The translations under genes were made by a program, and so were the position numbers. A stretch of DNA of 64,000 nt from NCBI RefSeq assembly GCF_017562075.2, contig NC_054082.1, positions 60,680,906 through 60,744,905 on the forward strand, given 5' to 3'. This stretch comes from Anopheles merus (lineage: Eukaryota; Arthropoda; Insecta; Diptera; Culicidae). Every line of letters begins with the position of its first letter. Positions within the stretch are counted from its first letter, which is position 1. The notes below the pieces were generated by a model. That model made no database searches and was not told where the DNA came from. It was given only the letters and a program-made list of their open reading frames with translations. Shown one piece after another: positions 22,086-32,839 of this stretch.

Positions 22086-23095
22086 GAAATGTTCCTTGGG
22101 TTCCGCTCCTCCAGATTGAGCCGTCTCGTGGAGAAGCGTGTTATGTCGCATTTCGCAACCGGTGAAGTCGCAACGGAATTTCGACAAGCACCGCTTGGTT
22201 TCGTGTGCGTTGAGACAAAGCTTGCACAAAGCTTTCACATCCACCGCATGCAGGCGACTTTGCACATTCATGGCCCTGAATATTTCGCAGAACTTTATGT
22301 GGTTTCCCATTTTGCTGCATATCGGACACCTCTTCTCTGCTACCGCCACTCTCGGTTGGGAGTGGACGTTAACGTGATAACGGTTGGGAGGGTAAGGAGG
22401 TCGCACGGAGATGTTCCTCTCCTGAGCCTTATCGCGGGGAACATATTTGCAGGCCTCACAAGCCTCATCTAAAAGCTTATCGATAAACTCACCAAAGTCC
22501 TTAAGATTTGGTCGTGTAACCCAAATCTAGCTCGTCGTGTAAGCTTTTCTGCTAGCTCTTCCAGCAGCATGGAGTTGTTCAGGTGATCCTCCAGTTCCGC
22601 CGTCACCAGCTGGTCACACAACTGCTACACTGCCATGCCATAAGTGATAAGCGACTCCAGATGCTCTGGTTTGGGAGCTTCTGTCAGTCGCGCTTGGTTC
22701 AGCAGCTCCTTCACAACCAGCGCCGGTCGACCGTACAAGCGCTCGAGGGTTTTGATAACTAGAGGCGCTGCTTTGGGAGTGTTGAGCTTAGACAAAACTG
22801 CGTCACGTGGGGGACCTTGCAGACACTCTTCGAGACGGATTATATTCTCTCGATCCGTGAATCCGCAGGCTTCCGTCGAGTCGTTATAGCAGCTTATAAA
22901 AACGAGCCACTCCTTCGTTGATCCTCTAAAGGTGGGCAGTTTTTTGGGGTAGATCTGCCTCGCCACCATCTGGTCCTCTGTGAGGCCTCGCCTTGTTATT
23001 CCCGCAACGGCTGCCACTGTCGTAGGGTTGACGGCCACTGTTTCCACTAACGCGGGTACAGCCACTTCACTGGTACGTGCAGCGGAGTTATACTG

Positions 23096-23126
<31 letters not shown>

Positions 23127-23801
23127 TGCTGTTCATGCAGCAGTTGCTGCTGATGCAGCGGTTGCTGCTGATGCAGCGACTCATGCTCATGCTGCTGCTG
23201 ATGCAGCTGCCGTTGATCGCGTACCGACTCTTCCGTTTTCAACGAACTACTCACGAATGATCGGTGGGATGCGCGTTCTGCTTCCTCCTCGAACTGGAGG
23301 CGAAGTTTCTCCTGTTCGAGTTTCAGGCTCGCCCTTTTGAGCTCAAGCTCCTTGACGGCCATCTCTCTTTCTAACTCTTGCACTTTTGCTAGACGTTCTA
23401 ACGCCGCGCTTGAGTTGCGCGAAGGCGCTTTCGACGATTTCGCGCTGGGTGATCTAGCAGCTTGGGACGTCGTAGGATGCAGTGTTTCCGCGGATGCTGT
23501 ACGCCCCGAGGTCTCGCCCTCGCTTGGTGCTGCGTACTTGGTCTCGTTACCTATGCAGCTTCCAGCAGGCTTCCCCGGTTTCGCAATGGCTTCCTTCGCA
23601 GGCTTAGGCTGGCCCGTTCCCCTCGTTTCGCTCTTTGCCACTTTCAAGGCACGATTCACATCGCCACTCCTGGAATTTGATTTCCGCGGTGACGCCAGCA
23701 CATCCGTAGTGGTACCACTTTTGACACCTATCACACAGCACCATGTCGTCTATGGTATTATGCCGCTTGCAGCCACTACAATTAAACCCGCGTTTACTCA
23801 T
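22086..23801 (-). pseudogene. BEL-2 gag with N-terminal PHD finger
   Basis: Starts at Met 23801 with a C4HC3 PHD-type finger (CSGCKRH, CDRCQKWYHYGC, WRCESC), then an Ala/Ser/Lys-rich linker reached after a frame change near 23640. A coiled coil (about 23400-23260, LAKVQELEREMAVKELEL) and a Gln/His-rich block follow. The BEL gag core (DUF1759-like) reads LPTFRGSTKEWLVFISCYNDS and LQGPPRDAVLSKLNTP (22950-22750), with a stop at about 22625. After a further break come zinc-knuckle-like Cys/His segments (22406-22044, CPICSKMGNHIKFC, CKLCLNAHETKRC). It is truncated near 22086, with no pol following. It lies immediately downstream of its LTR. Confidence 0.75.
23080..23215. repeat. CTG/CAG-rich microsatellite in BEL-2 gag
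   Basis: Imperfect GCTGTT/GCTGCTGAT repeats coding for a Gln- and His-rich tract on the minus strand, between the coiled coil and the gag core. Confidence 0.8.
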
Positions 23802-23856
23802 CGTATCTCAAATATTCGCGCGAAATAGAACTGAGCAATTTTAAAATGTTCCTACG

Positions 23857-24424
23857 TGTGTAGCACTCGGTTAGTTGAGTCACAAACGGTAAAGATAATT
23901 TTACAAACTGTTGTTTATTCACGCAGTTTTCAAGCAGTTTTAAAATTGGTGCTTTCTTTCCGCGTTCTAATTTGCAACTAATTTGCGGTTAGCGATGGCG
24001 CTCTGTTCTCGATCAGCTGTGCGAATTTGACCCTGGTTGAACCGCTTCCTGATTGGTCCTATTCTAGGAGAACTATCTGTCGCACAAGCTAACCCTGTCG
24101 TCCCTTTCTGTGTATTTAGTACGCCATCTGTCGGGTAAAGTGGGAGTTAGGTTGATCTGCTCTTGACAGCTCGATGTTTACAAACATTACTTTCTAGCTA
24201 GAACGCATGTGGTCTATATCGTGCCAACACTAGAGCTATGATAAAGAAAAACAACATTGTAGGAAACAAAGAAAACAAAAAGAAAATGGAAGAAATAATA
24301 GAAAAATATAATCCAACAAATATGTATGAAACAGACAGGCCATGTGATACAACTTAAATGTTGAAAATAAAATCAAACATAAACGAAAAAGATGAATTTA
24401 TTGAGCTCGTGATATACAATCACA
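23857..24424 (-). repeat. BEL-2 5' LTR
   Basis: 568 bp, TGTGATTG to CTACACA in element orientation, lying directly upstream of the BEL-2 gag start on the minus strand. A full-length 568-bp twin lies in the opposite orientation at 36424-36991. Both carry ATAAT before and CGTAG after, so the true ends may be a few bases farther out. Confidence 0.75.
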
Positions 24425-24437
24425 ATTATATATAATT

Positions 24438-25853
24438 ATTATAAAGCGCTGGAATCTCGGCATCATCTACCCCATATACAAGAAGGGAGATAGGTTGGAC
24501 TGCAACAACTACAGGGGTATTACGGTGTTGAATACCGTCTATAAAATATTCTCCCTGATCCTTCAGGATCGCCTTGTCCCGCACGTCGAAGAGATAGTCG
24601 GAAACTATCAAAGAGGATTCCGAAACGGAAAATCTACCACTGATCAGATCTTCACCATGCGGCAGATCTTGGAGAAGATGGCTGAATACAGAGACGACAC
24701 ATACCATCTCTTCATTGACTTCGAAGCCGCATATGATAGCATAGCCAGGGTAAAACTTTATGACGCTATGAGCTCTTTGGGAATCCCGGCCAAACTGATA
24801 AGGCTAGTTAGAATGACTATGACCAACGTCACATGCCAGGTGAGGGTGGATGGAAAACTCTCAGGACCTTTTGCTACCACCAAGGGTCTGCGCCAGGGGG
24901 ACGGGCTTGCTTGTCTCTTATTCAACCTGGCGCTAGAGAGGGCCATCCGTGACTCGAGGGTGGAGACTACGGGAACCATCTTCTATAAGTCAACCCAGAT
25001 CCTGGCATACGCTGATGATATAGACATCATTGGTCTGCGGCTCTCCTATGTAGCAGAAGCCTACCAAGGGATCGAGCAGGCGGCAGAGAGCCTCGGATTG
25101 CAGATAAACGAGGCAAAGACCAAACTGATGGTGGCAACATCAGCGGGCCCACCAACAAATAATCAGAATCTACGTAGGCGTGACGTGCAGATAGGTGAAC
25201 GCACTTTTGAAGTCATCCCACAATTCACCTATCTTGGGTCAAAGGTCAGCAACGACAACAGCATGGAAGCTGAGTTGCGCGCAAGGATGCTGGCTGCCAA
25301 CCGGTCATTCTACAGCCTGAAAAATCAGTTCACCTCAAAGAACCTGTCGCGACGGACGAAGCTGGGACTATATAGTACCTATATAGTACCAGTACTCACA
25401 TACGCCTCTGAGACATGGACACTGTTCAAATCTGACAAAACCCTCTTAGCCGCGTTCGAGAGGAAGATGCTCAGAAGGATACTTGGCCCCGTATGTGTGG
25501 AAGGACAATGGAGGAGCCGCTATAATGACGAGCTATACGAGATGTACGGCGACCTCACTGTCGTACAGCGTATAAAGCTCGCCAGGCTCCGGTGGGCTGG
25601 CCATGTTATACGCATGGAAACGGACGACCCAGCCCGTAAAGTCTTTTTAGGCCGTCCACAAGGACAGAGGAGGCGTGGTAGGCCCAAATTGAGGTGGCAA
25701 GATGGCGTGGAGGCGTTCGCCATTAAGGCCGGGATAACGGACTGGCAGACGAAGGCGCGAGACCGTGAGCGGTTTCGGACACTCCTGAGGCAGGCCAAGA
25801 CCGCAAAGCGGTTGTAGTGCCGGATAAGTAAGTAAGTAATTATAAAGCGCTGG
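24438..25853 (+). mobile_element. RTE-clade LINE, copy A, with 15-bp target duplication
   Basis: The insert 24453-25838 is bounded by ATTATAAAGCGCTGG at 24438-24452 and 25839-25853. It is 5'-truncated, starting at the codons for NLGIIYPIY, and ends GCCGGATAAGTAAGTAAGTAA, the short tandem 3' tail shared with copy B and typical of RTE elements. The target is the 412-like pol to its right. Confidence 0.88.
24495..25817 (+). CDS. RTE reverse transcriptase, partial (copy A)
   Basis: 440-residue open frame. RT motifs: NNYRGITVLN, FIDFEAAYDS, TKGLRQGDGLACLLF and the catalytic AYADDIDIIG (about 25010-25030). The C-terminal part has TYASETWTL, RKMLRRILGP, LRWAGHVIRM and GRPKLRW, characteristic of the RTE/JAM-like group in mosquitoes. 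The N-terminal half of ORF2, including the endonuclease, was lost by 5' truncation. The start Met is arbitrary. The RT core is intact but the protein could not support retrotransposition. Confidence 0.85.
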   Translation: MDCNNYRGITVLNTVYKIFSLILQDRLVPHVEEIVGNYQRGFRNGKSTTDQIFTMRQILEKMAEYRDDTYHLFIDFEAAYDSIARVKLYDAMSSLGIPAKLIRLVRMTMTNVTCQVRVDGKLSGPFATTKGLRQGDGLACLLFNLALERAIRDSRVETTGTIFYKSTQILAYADDIDIIGLRLSYVAEAYQGIEQAAESLGLQINEAKTKLMVATSAGPPTNNQNLRRRDVQIGERTFEVIPQFTYLGSKVSNDNSMEAELRARMLAANRSFYSLKNQFTSKNLSRRTKLGLYSTYIVPVLTYASETWTLFKSDKTLLAAFERKMLRRILGPVCVEGQWRSRYNDELYEMYGDLTVVQRIKLARLRWAGHVIRMETDDPARKVFLGRPQGQRRRGRPKLRWQDGVEAFAIKAGITDWQTKARDRERFRTLLRQAKTAKRL

Positions 25854-27131
25854 GAATATTTGAAGTACCCATAACTTTTGTGAAGTAAAGTCAAACACTA
25901 GAATTGGTACTGCATGCATCATGCCTAATCGCTAGAAAGTATCACAAGAATTTAGCAATTGCATCGAATGACAGATTATTAGAATTTTACTGAATGTCAA
26001 CCATAAAAGAAATAATTAACAAAATGATAACACACGTTCAAATCGTCGTATTTACACCACCTAGACTGCTATAAGATACAACAGAACAGATCACAACAGA
26101 ACAGAAGAACAGATCAAAATAATGTCCAATTTCCACACAACACCATCAGGAGGTCATATAGAACAATTCAAGGTGTATAGTAAGATAAATGATAAATTCA
26201 AATGGAAAAATATGAAAGCGGATATCATCAAGTATGTAAAAAGTTGTAAAGCATGCGCAACTAATAAGATCTTAAAACATACTAAAGAGGAAACTGTTGT
26301 AACAACAACACCCTCTAAACCCTTTAACATCATAACGATTGATACCGTAGGCCCTTTACCAAAATCAGCAAATAATAATCGATACGCAGTTACGATCCAA
26401 TGCGAATTATCGAAATATATCATAATCATCCCGATTCAAAACAAAGAAGCAAATATTATAGCAAAAGCATTAGTAGAAAATTTGATTCTTATCTTTGGAA
26501 ACTTTTTAGAAATGAGATCAGATCAAGGACTTGAATATAACAATGAAATTTTGGCAAAAATATCAAAAATATTACAAATCAAACATTTGCAGCAGCATAT
26601 CATCCACAAACAATAGGATCTTTAGGGCGAAACCATAGAAGTTTAAATGAATATTTACGAAGTTACACCAATGAGCATCATGATGACTGGGATCAATGGA
26701 CTAAATTTTACGAATTCGTTTATAACACATCAGTACATAGCATCACTAATTTCACACCTATGGAATTAATATTTGGAAGAAAAGCTTATTTACCACATGA
26801 ATTATATAAAACAAAAGTAGAGCCATTATACAATATAGAACAATACTACAATGAAATGAAGTTTAAATTACAAAAATCACATGAGATTGCAAAACAAAGA
26901 CTTATTCAAGCAAAATTACAACGTCAAGCAAAATTGAATGAAAATGTAAACAAATTAAACATACAAATAGGAGATTATGTCTATTTAACTAACGAAAATA
27001 GAAGGAAATTAGATCCAGCTTATATAGGACCATTCACAGTCTTAGAAATTACAAATACGAACTGCGTTATCAAACACAATCAAACAGGAAAAATCACAAC
27101 AGTACATAAAAACAGATTAAAACATTTTTAG
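25854..27131 (+). pseudogene. 412-like gypsy integrase (pol 3' end)
   Basis: Pol tail of a 412/mdg1-type element. Degenerate linker at 25854-26120 with stops. Zinc-binding HTTPSGGH and CKACATNK at 26122-26270. First Asp in ITIDTVGPL (about 26340); second Asp in MRSDQGLEY (about 26520). A frame change lies near 26605. The catalytic Glu position in the segment before NHRSLNEYL is Gly (GGG at 26624-26626). The C-terminal part 26760-27131 is open (FTPMELIFGRKAYLP, GDYVYL, YIGPFTVLEI). The left side is cut by the RTE insertion and then by the BEL-2 LTR. Confidence 0.78.
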
Positions 27132-27174
27132 TGAATAATGCACTCTTTCGTATAAATTCAATCGTACATTATTC

Positions 27175-27690
27175 AAAAAGGGTGGAGGTGTAGCATATCT
27201 GCTATACAGAACTTGTTATAAACCACACTATCAGCTATAGAAACATTGTAACACACTTCGGAAAGCCAAATCACACCATTGCAACACATTCATTATAACA
27301 CACTCAGCAAATCAGATCATACCATACACACCCGGAAGAGCTCAGGCCATACCGTTCATATAAAAACAATTATGACACACTTAACAGAACCAACCGAAAC
27401 GTACAACATAAGCAGGAACAGTTTATGCATTAAACCCAAAACAGGAACCATCTTTCTTGTCAACAAAAGACAAACGTAACTAGCTGAGTGAAAACAATAA
27501 CTTTCCAACATACAAACCGGAACCAAATGTGCGAAACCCTTAACTCATTTGAGTATAAATAAAACCAATTCCAACGGTGGCAAGTCAGATTCGTTCGGAC
27601 TGCCAGGATAGGATATTACGCTGCGCAAAACCTTCGCTTTCCAACTGCTTTGCTTTGCTGAACCTGTTGCTGGGGTAGGGGACTTCATTG
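27175..27690 (+). repeat. 412-like 3' LTR with polypurine tract
   Basis: The polypurine tract AAAAAGGGTGGAGG (27175-27188) is followed by TGTAGCATATC, the 412/mdg1-type LTR start, at 27189. A TATA box (TATAAAT) lies at 27554-27560. The right end is not certain, because a CR1-like LINE begins somewhere in 27650-27800. Confidence 0.65.
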
Positions 27691-27802
27691 CCTGGTTTTG
27701 TTTAACAACTGGATTATTCTCCGTCAATCACCTGGAAAAGTTTTCCGGCCCACAATCATTACGTCGCTTCAACATCACAATCAATCGCTCATCCACAAAG
27801 CA

Positions 27803-28105
27803 ATGGCTGGTATTTGTTCCGCCTGCGCTAACGACATCGTAGCTGCTGATCGCATTGTGAAATGTCAGGGTTGGTGCAACTCTGACTTTCACTTCTCATG
27901 CAGCGGACTTTCTGAGGAACTGTCCGCTACTATAGAGTCCTGTGCACAACTTTTTTGGGCCTGTAAAGCTTGTGTAAAGTTTCACAAGGATCCGCTTACG
28001 GCCGTGTAGAGGTCATCCACCCCGTACACTCACACTTCTGTCGACCTACTGTCCAGCATAGCCGACCTTAAAGTAAGCCTGCGTAGCGAGCTGTCACAAC
28101 AGATA
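27803..28105 (+). pseudogene. CR1-like LINE ORF1, N-terminal PHD-like finger
   Basis: Met at 27803 opens MAGICSACANDIVAADR, followed by Cys/His residues spaced like a PHD finger (CSAC, CQGWC, FHFSC, CKAC). PHD-type fingers are known in ORF1 of CR1-like elements. A stop TAG lies at about 28007; reading in the same frame continues SSIADLKVSLRSELSQQ to the mariner target TA at 28104-28105. Confidence 0.65.
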
Positions 28106-28174
28106 ACAGGTTGGCTGACAAGTCCCCGGTCTAACAAAGAAAAACACATTTTTTGTCAAAATTCGTTATTATTA

Positions 28175-28507
28175 TTAAACATAGTTCCCTTCAAGAGCGA
28201 TACAACGATTATAACGACCTTCCAATTTTTTGATACCATTTTGGTAGTACTCCTTCGGTTTTGCCTCAAAATAGGCCTCAGTTTCGGCGACCTCTTCATT
28301 GTAGCCAAATATTTTCCCTGCGAGCATCTTTTTGAGGTCTGAGAACAAGAAAAAGTCGCTGGGGGCCAGATCTGGAGAATACGGTGGGTGGGGAAACAAT
28401 TCGAAGCCTAATTCATGAATTTTTGCCATCGTTCTCAATGACTTGTGGCACGGTGCATTGTCTTGGTGGAACAACACTTTTTTCTTCTTCATATGGGGCC
28501 TTGACAA
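28175..28507 (-). pseudogene. mariner transposase C-terminal fragment
   Basis: 110 residues containing the second catalytic Asp (LFHQDNAPCHKS) and the third Asp of the DD34D triad (HPPYSPDLAPSDFFLF), then the C-terminus (YQNGIKKLEGRYNRCI). The DNA-binding N-terminus and the first catalytic Asp are deleted. The first few residues come from the deletion join. Confidence 0.88.
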
Positions 28508-28600
28508 AAGTTGCTTGACAAAAGACGCTCTGTCTCACAAACTAATTGACATACAGACGTCAAATTTTGACACGATTCATTTGAAGGTTGGTACTATATA

Positions 28601-30384
28601 TTACGAAGGAGAGGCGTACGGACCGACACGAAAGTTTTACCAAGCGATAACAGGTCACCGAAACAACGTTGTACCTAAGGTAACCTGCTGTCGCAACAAG
28701 GATGGAGATCTGGTCAGTAACCAGCCAGAGGTCCTCTCGCGGTGGGCTCAGTACTTTGATGAATTACTCAATGACCAGTTTAGCGAACAGCTAGAAGCGC
28801 CACTAGCAGATGGTGACATGCTACTGCCACCTAGCATAGAAGAAACACGAAAGGCTATCCGTCGGCTGAAAAATAACAAGGCACCCGGAACCGACGGAAT
28901 TGCAGCCGAACTGGTCAAGAATGGAGGTGCACGACTAGAAAACGAGATTCATCAAATTGTTACTGAGGTGTGGGATAGCGAATCGATGCCTTGTGATTGG
29001 AATCTCGGCATCATCTACCCCATATACAAGAAGGGAGATAGGTTGGACTGCAACAACTACAGGGGTATTACGGTGTTGAATACCGCCTATAAAATGTTCT
29101 CCCTGATCCTTCAGGATCGCCTTGTCCCGCACGTCGAAAAGATAGTAGGAAACTATCAAAGAGGATTCCGAAACGTAAAATCTACCACTGATCAGATCTT
29201 CGCCATGCGGCAGATCTTGGAGAAGATGGCTGAATACAGACACGACACATACCATCTCTTCATTGACTTCGAAGCCGCATATGATAGCATAGCCAGGGTA
29301 AAACTTTATGACGCTATGAGCTCTTTGGGAATCCTGGCCAAACTGATAAGGCTAGTTAGAATGACTATGACCAACGTCACATGCCAGGTGAGGGTGGATG
29401 GAAAACTCTCAGGACCTTTTGCTACCACCAAGGGTCTGCGCCAGGGGGACGGGCTTGCTTGTCTCTTATTCAACCTGGCGCTAGAGAGGGCCATCCGTGA
29501 CTCGAGGGTGGAGACTACGGGAACCATCTTCTATAAGTCAACCCAGATCCTGGCATACGCTGATGATATAGACATCATTGGTCTGCGGCTCTCCTATGTA
29601 GCAAAAGCCTACCAAGGGATCGAGCAGGCGGCAGAGAGCCTCGGATTGCAGATAAACGAGGCAAAGACCAAACTGATGGTGGCAACATCAGCGGGCCCAC
29701 CAACAAATAATCAGAATCTACGTAGGCGTGACGTGCAGATAGGTGAACGCACTTTTGAAGTCGTCCCACAATTCACCTATCTTGGGTCAAAGGTCAGCAA
29801 CGACAACAGCATGGAAGCTGAGTTGCGCGCAAGGATGCTGGCTGCCAACCGGTCATTCTACAGCCTGAAAAATCAGTTTACCTCAAAGAACCTGTCGCGA
29901 CGGACGAAGCTGGGACTATATAGTACCTATATAGTACCAGTACTCACATACGCCTCTGAGACATGGACACTGTCCAAATCTGACGAAACCCTCTTAGCCG
30001 CGTTCGAGAGGAAGATGCTCAGAAGGATACTTGGCCCCGTATGTGTGGAAGGACAATGGAGGAGCCGCTATAATGACGAGCTATACGAGATGTACGACAG
30101 TGAGGTCGTACAGCGTATAAAGCTCGCCAGGCTCCGGTGGGCTGGCCATGTTATACGCATGGAAACGGACGACCCAGCCCGTAAAGTCTTTTTAGGCCGT
30201 CCACAAGGACAGAGGAGGCGTGGTAGGCCCAAATTGAGGTGGCAAGATGGCGTGGAGGCGTCCGCCATTAAGGCCGGGATAACGGACTGGCAGACGAAGG
30301 CGCGAGACCGTGAGCGGTTTCGGACACTCCTGAGGCAGGCCAAGACCGCAAAGCGGTTGTAGTGCCGGATAAGTAAGTAAGTAA
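28601..30384 (+). mobile_element. RTE-clade LINE, copy B, inserted in mariner
   Basis: Starts at about 28601 and ends with the TAAGTAAGTAA tail at 30384. Flanks ACTATATA (28593-28600) and ACTGTATA (30384-30391) look like a short target duplication with one change. It is longer at the 5' side than copy A. Confidence 0.8.
28608..30362 (+). CDS. RTE reverse transcriptase, partial (copy B)
   Basis: About 585 residues in one open frame from GPTRKFYQAITGHRNN onward; the frame is also open leftwards through mariner DNA, which is chance. It includes the RT N-terminal region (RRLKNNKAPGTDGIAAELV), GLRQGDGLACLLF, AYADDIDIIG, and the C-terminal TYASETWTL and GRPKLRWQDGV. It differs from copy A by point changes and by EMYDSEVVQ in place of EMYGDLTVVQ, caused by a small inversion at 30096-30107. 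The endonuclease is missing through 5' truncation. Confidence 0.85.
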   Translation, partial: GEAYGPTRKFYQAITGHRNNVVPKVTCCRNKDGDLVSNQPEVLSRWAQYFDELLNDQFSEQLEAPLADGDMLLPPSIEETRKAIRRLKNNKAPGTDGIAAELVKNGGARLENEIHQIVTEVWDSESMPCDWNLGIIYPIYKKGDRLDCNNYRGITVLNTAYKMFSLILQDRLVPHVEKIVGNYQRGFRNVKSTTDQIFAMRQILEKMAEYRHDTYHLFIDFEAAYDSIARVKLYDAMSSLGILAKLIRLVRMTMTNVTCQVRVDGKLSGPFATTKGLRQGDGLACLLFNLALERAIRDSRVETTGTIFYKSTQILAYADDIDIIGLRLSYVAKAYQGIEQAAESLGLQINEAKTKLMVATSAGPPTNNQNLRRRDVQIGERTFEVVPQFTYLGSKVSNDNSMEAELRARMLAANRSFYSLKNQFTSKNLSRRTKLGLYSTYIVPVLTYASETWTLSKSDETLLAAFERKMLRRILGPVCVEGQWRSRYNDELYEMYDSEVVQRIKLARLRWAGHVIRMETDDPARKVFLGRPQGQRRRGRPKLRWQDGVEASAIKAGITDWQTKARDRERFRTLLRQAKTAKRL

Positions 30385-30460
30385 CTGTATAAAAATAATA
30401 TGCATTTTATACTAGCGGCGCCATCCATGTGTCAGACCGGGGACTTATCAGCCAATCTGT

Positions 30461-30956
30461 TAATAAGCGCGATCTCCTGAGAGTGCCTAAGGACGAGATC
30501 CGTTCTGGTCTGTTTTCGTCGAACATCGCCACTGATTTGCAGTTACAACAACCCATTCGTCGTTAACCAGCATCATCGAATCCAGGATTGTTTACTTCAG
30601 GGGTCAACAATATTACATCGTCACAACAGTTTCCATCCTTGGCCGCTTCACTTAGTGTAAGGGCGAGCGGACCGTCATCTAACACTACCATGACACCACC
30701 TAATAAATAACACCATTACTTAGAGGATCTGGATCGCCGCATGACTCGGATTCATTGGATATCATTCCACACACTGACATGCGAATGTGGCTATTTTTTA
30801 CACGTTTTGCCCCATCGGTCACCACAGAGCAAATCTCACACATGGTGCAAGTACGTCTAGCACTCGAGAAGCGGGATATGTTCGTTCACCGTCTGACGAA
30901 ATTTGGCGCTGACACCAGTACACTCTCATTTGTCTCATTTAAGGTGGGCATACCAG
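30461..30956 (+). pseudogene. CR1-like LINE ORF1, middle part
   Basis: Resumes after the mariner. The first 290 bases are degenerate. From about 30780, MRMWLFFTRFAPSVTTEQIS to FKVGIP is the conserved C-terminal domain of this ORF1 class. Interrupted at 30956 by the R1-clade insertion. Confidence 0.6.
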
Positions 30957-32375
30957 ACAGCGATCGGCCAAGCTCTGCAGCGTAAAAACACTCCGCCTTA
31001 TTTGCAGGCGTTGCTGCGGAACTATTTTATTGGCCGAACGCTCCACTACGATACGGATGAAGGAGTAGTGTCGAGGACTGTATCTGCTGGCGTTCCTCAG
31101 GGTTCGGTTCTAGGACCAACACTGTGGAACGTCATGTATGACAACCTACTCCGCTTGCCGCTCGAAGGACTACGAGCGGACATCATCGGGTTTGCTGACG
31201 ACGTGGCCTTCACATTTTTGGGAAGGACTACGGAACAGGTTAGCGTGTAAGCAACGGCTAACCTGGAGAGGATCGAGCGGTGGTTGCAAGGAGTCGGTTT
31301 GGAACTTGCCCACCAAAAGACCGGGTTCATGATCTTTTGTACCCATCATGTCCCGCAGCTCGCAGAGCTACAAGCGGGCGGTCACTTGATCCAATCCACG
31401 GAAACGCTGAAATACCTGGGAGTGGACCTCTGTCGCAAACAGCACCACAGCCGCCATCTGGAGAGGGTGGTATATAAGGCTTCACGGATTACGAATGCCT
31501 TGACCTGCCTGATGCCGAATAAGCGTGGTCCTAAGAGCCGCAGTAGGAGACAGCTCGTAAACGTCGGCAACAGTATCATCCGATACGGAGTTGCCACATG
31601 GGGGCGATGGGTCTTAGATAAGGAGACCCATCGCAAATCGGTCCAAAGGGCGCATCGACCGGGGGCTCTCCGAGTCGCCAGCGCGTTCCAGACCGTATCC
31701 TATGATGCCGCTTGCGTTGTCGCCAACACCACCCCGTTAGTCCTTCTCATGCAGGAGGATATCCGCTGCCACGACGAAAAGGTAGCGAGTGGTGGCGTTC
31801 AATCGGACATACGGAAGCGACAACGGGAGGAAACGATGAGGCGCTGGCAGGACCAGTGGACAACGGGTGCAGGGCAACCAGGGGCACCAGGATTGAAGAC
31901 GAGGAGACTGATCCCAGACATTAATCTCTGGGTCAGCCGCAAGCATGGGGAAGTCGACTTTTTCCTCACCCAGCTCCTCACGGGGCACGGGTTCTTGCGC
32001 TCCTATTTCGTCGAGAAAGGCATCCTGGATGGCTCGCCCAACTGCCCTGAATGTGGGGACGCCGTGGAAGACGTTGAACACGTGCTGTTCCACTGTCCAC
32101 GGTTCGATCGGATCCGGAACGAGATGCAGCAGCGGTGCCATTCCCGAGTAACAATGGATAACATTGTCTCGGAAATGTGCGCCCGCAGCGATACGTGGGA
32201 GGCTGTCCGCGCCGCCGCCAGGACAATCTTCTCCACTCTCCAAGCGAGATGGGATGTCGAGCGTCCACCAACGGCAAGGCGACGCAGGCGGGCCAGACGG
32301 CGGGCGAGGGACGCAAATGGCGGTCCTTCAGGCCCTGCGGCACGGCAACAACCCGTGCCACAAGGGCCACCGTAA
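30957..32375 (+). pseudogene. R1-clade ORF2 (RT to C-terminal knuckle), one stop
   Basis: A single frame with one internal stop (TAA at 31248-31250). RT: SAGVPQGSVLGPTLWNVMYD and the catalytic FADDVAF (near 31195). After the stop: GLELAHQKTGFMIF and KYLGVDLCR. The C-terminal CCHC-like knuckle (CPECGDAVEDVEHVLFHCPRF, about 32043-32105) is typical of R1-clade elements. The Arg-rich tail ends at 32375. The endonuclease is absent. Confidence 0.82.
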
Positions 32376-32777
32376 GCTGGAAAGTTACTAATCTTTCTTC
32401 CTTCCTTTCGTTTCTTTCCAGCTTTCTTTTTCTCTTCTCTCTTCTATTTTCAGCTGTTTCTATCTCTTTTCTGTTTTCTTGTTTCCTCTATCCAAATTTC
32501 ATTTCAGGAGAACTGCCTTACGTGCTTGGAGTGGTGACCAACGATGCAGACCCCCCATTGCCCACCCGAAGTGTGGGCGATAGGATCACAGGGACCGCGT
32601 CGCACCACGGAAAGCAGCGTAATAAGCAGCATCAGCAGACCAGATCGCCGCAGAAGATGCGTCGTGAGCCAGGGTGCAACCGCACTCACGACTCCGCATG
32701 AAGTAATACGCACCACAGCGTACCGGCCGGGTTGGGTAAGTCGGAGAGGGGGATGGAATATGCTCACTCTTCGTTAA

Positions 32778-32778
<1 letters not shown>

Positions 32779-32837
<59 letters not shown>
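32779..32837 (+). repeat. 59-base poly(A) tail of the R1-clade insertion
   Basis: Uninterrupted A run directly before the right-hand target duplication. Its purity suggests a young insertion. Confidence 0.95.

Positions 32838-32839
<2 letters not shown>

Larger units (their letters stand above)
28106..30460 (-). mobile_element. mariner deletion derivative, split by RTE copy B
   Basis: Terminal inverted repeats ACAGGTTGGCTGACAAGTCC (28106 on) and, on the opposite strand at 30460, ACAGATTGGCTGATAAGTCC. Both are flanked by TA. Without the RTE insert the element is about 570 bp. It retains the 5' untranslated part (28515-28600 and 30385-30460) and only the C-terminal third of the transposase, so it is an internally deleted, non-autonomous copy. 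Confidence 0.85.

Noticed and set aside
28443..28607. N-terminal extension of the RTE copy B open frame
   Set aside because: These codons lie in mariner sequence before the insertion point at about 28601; the reading is chance.
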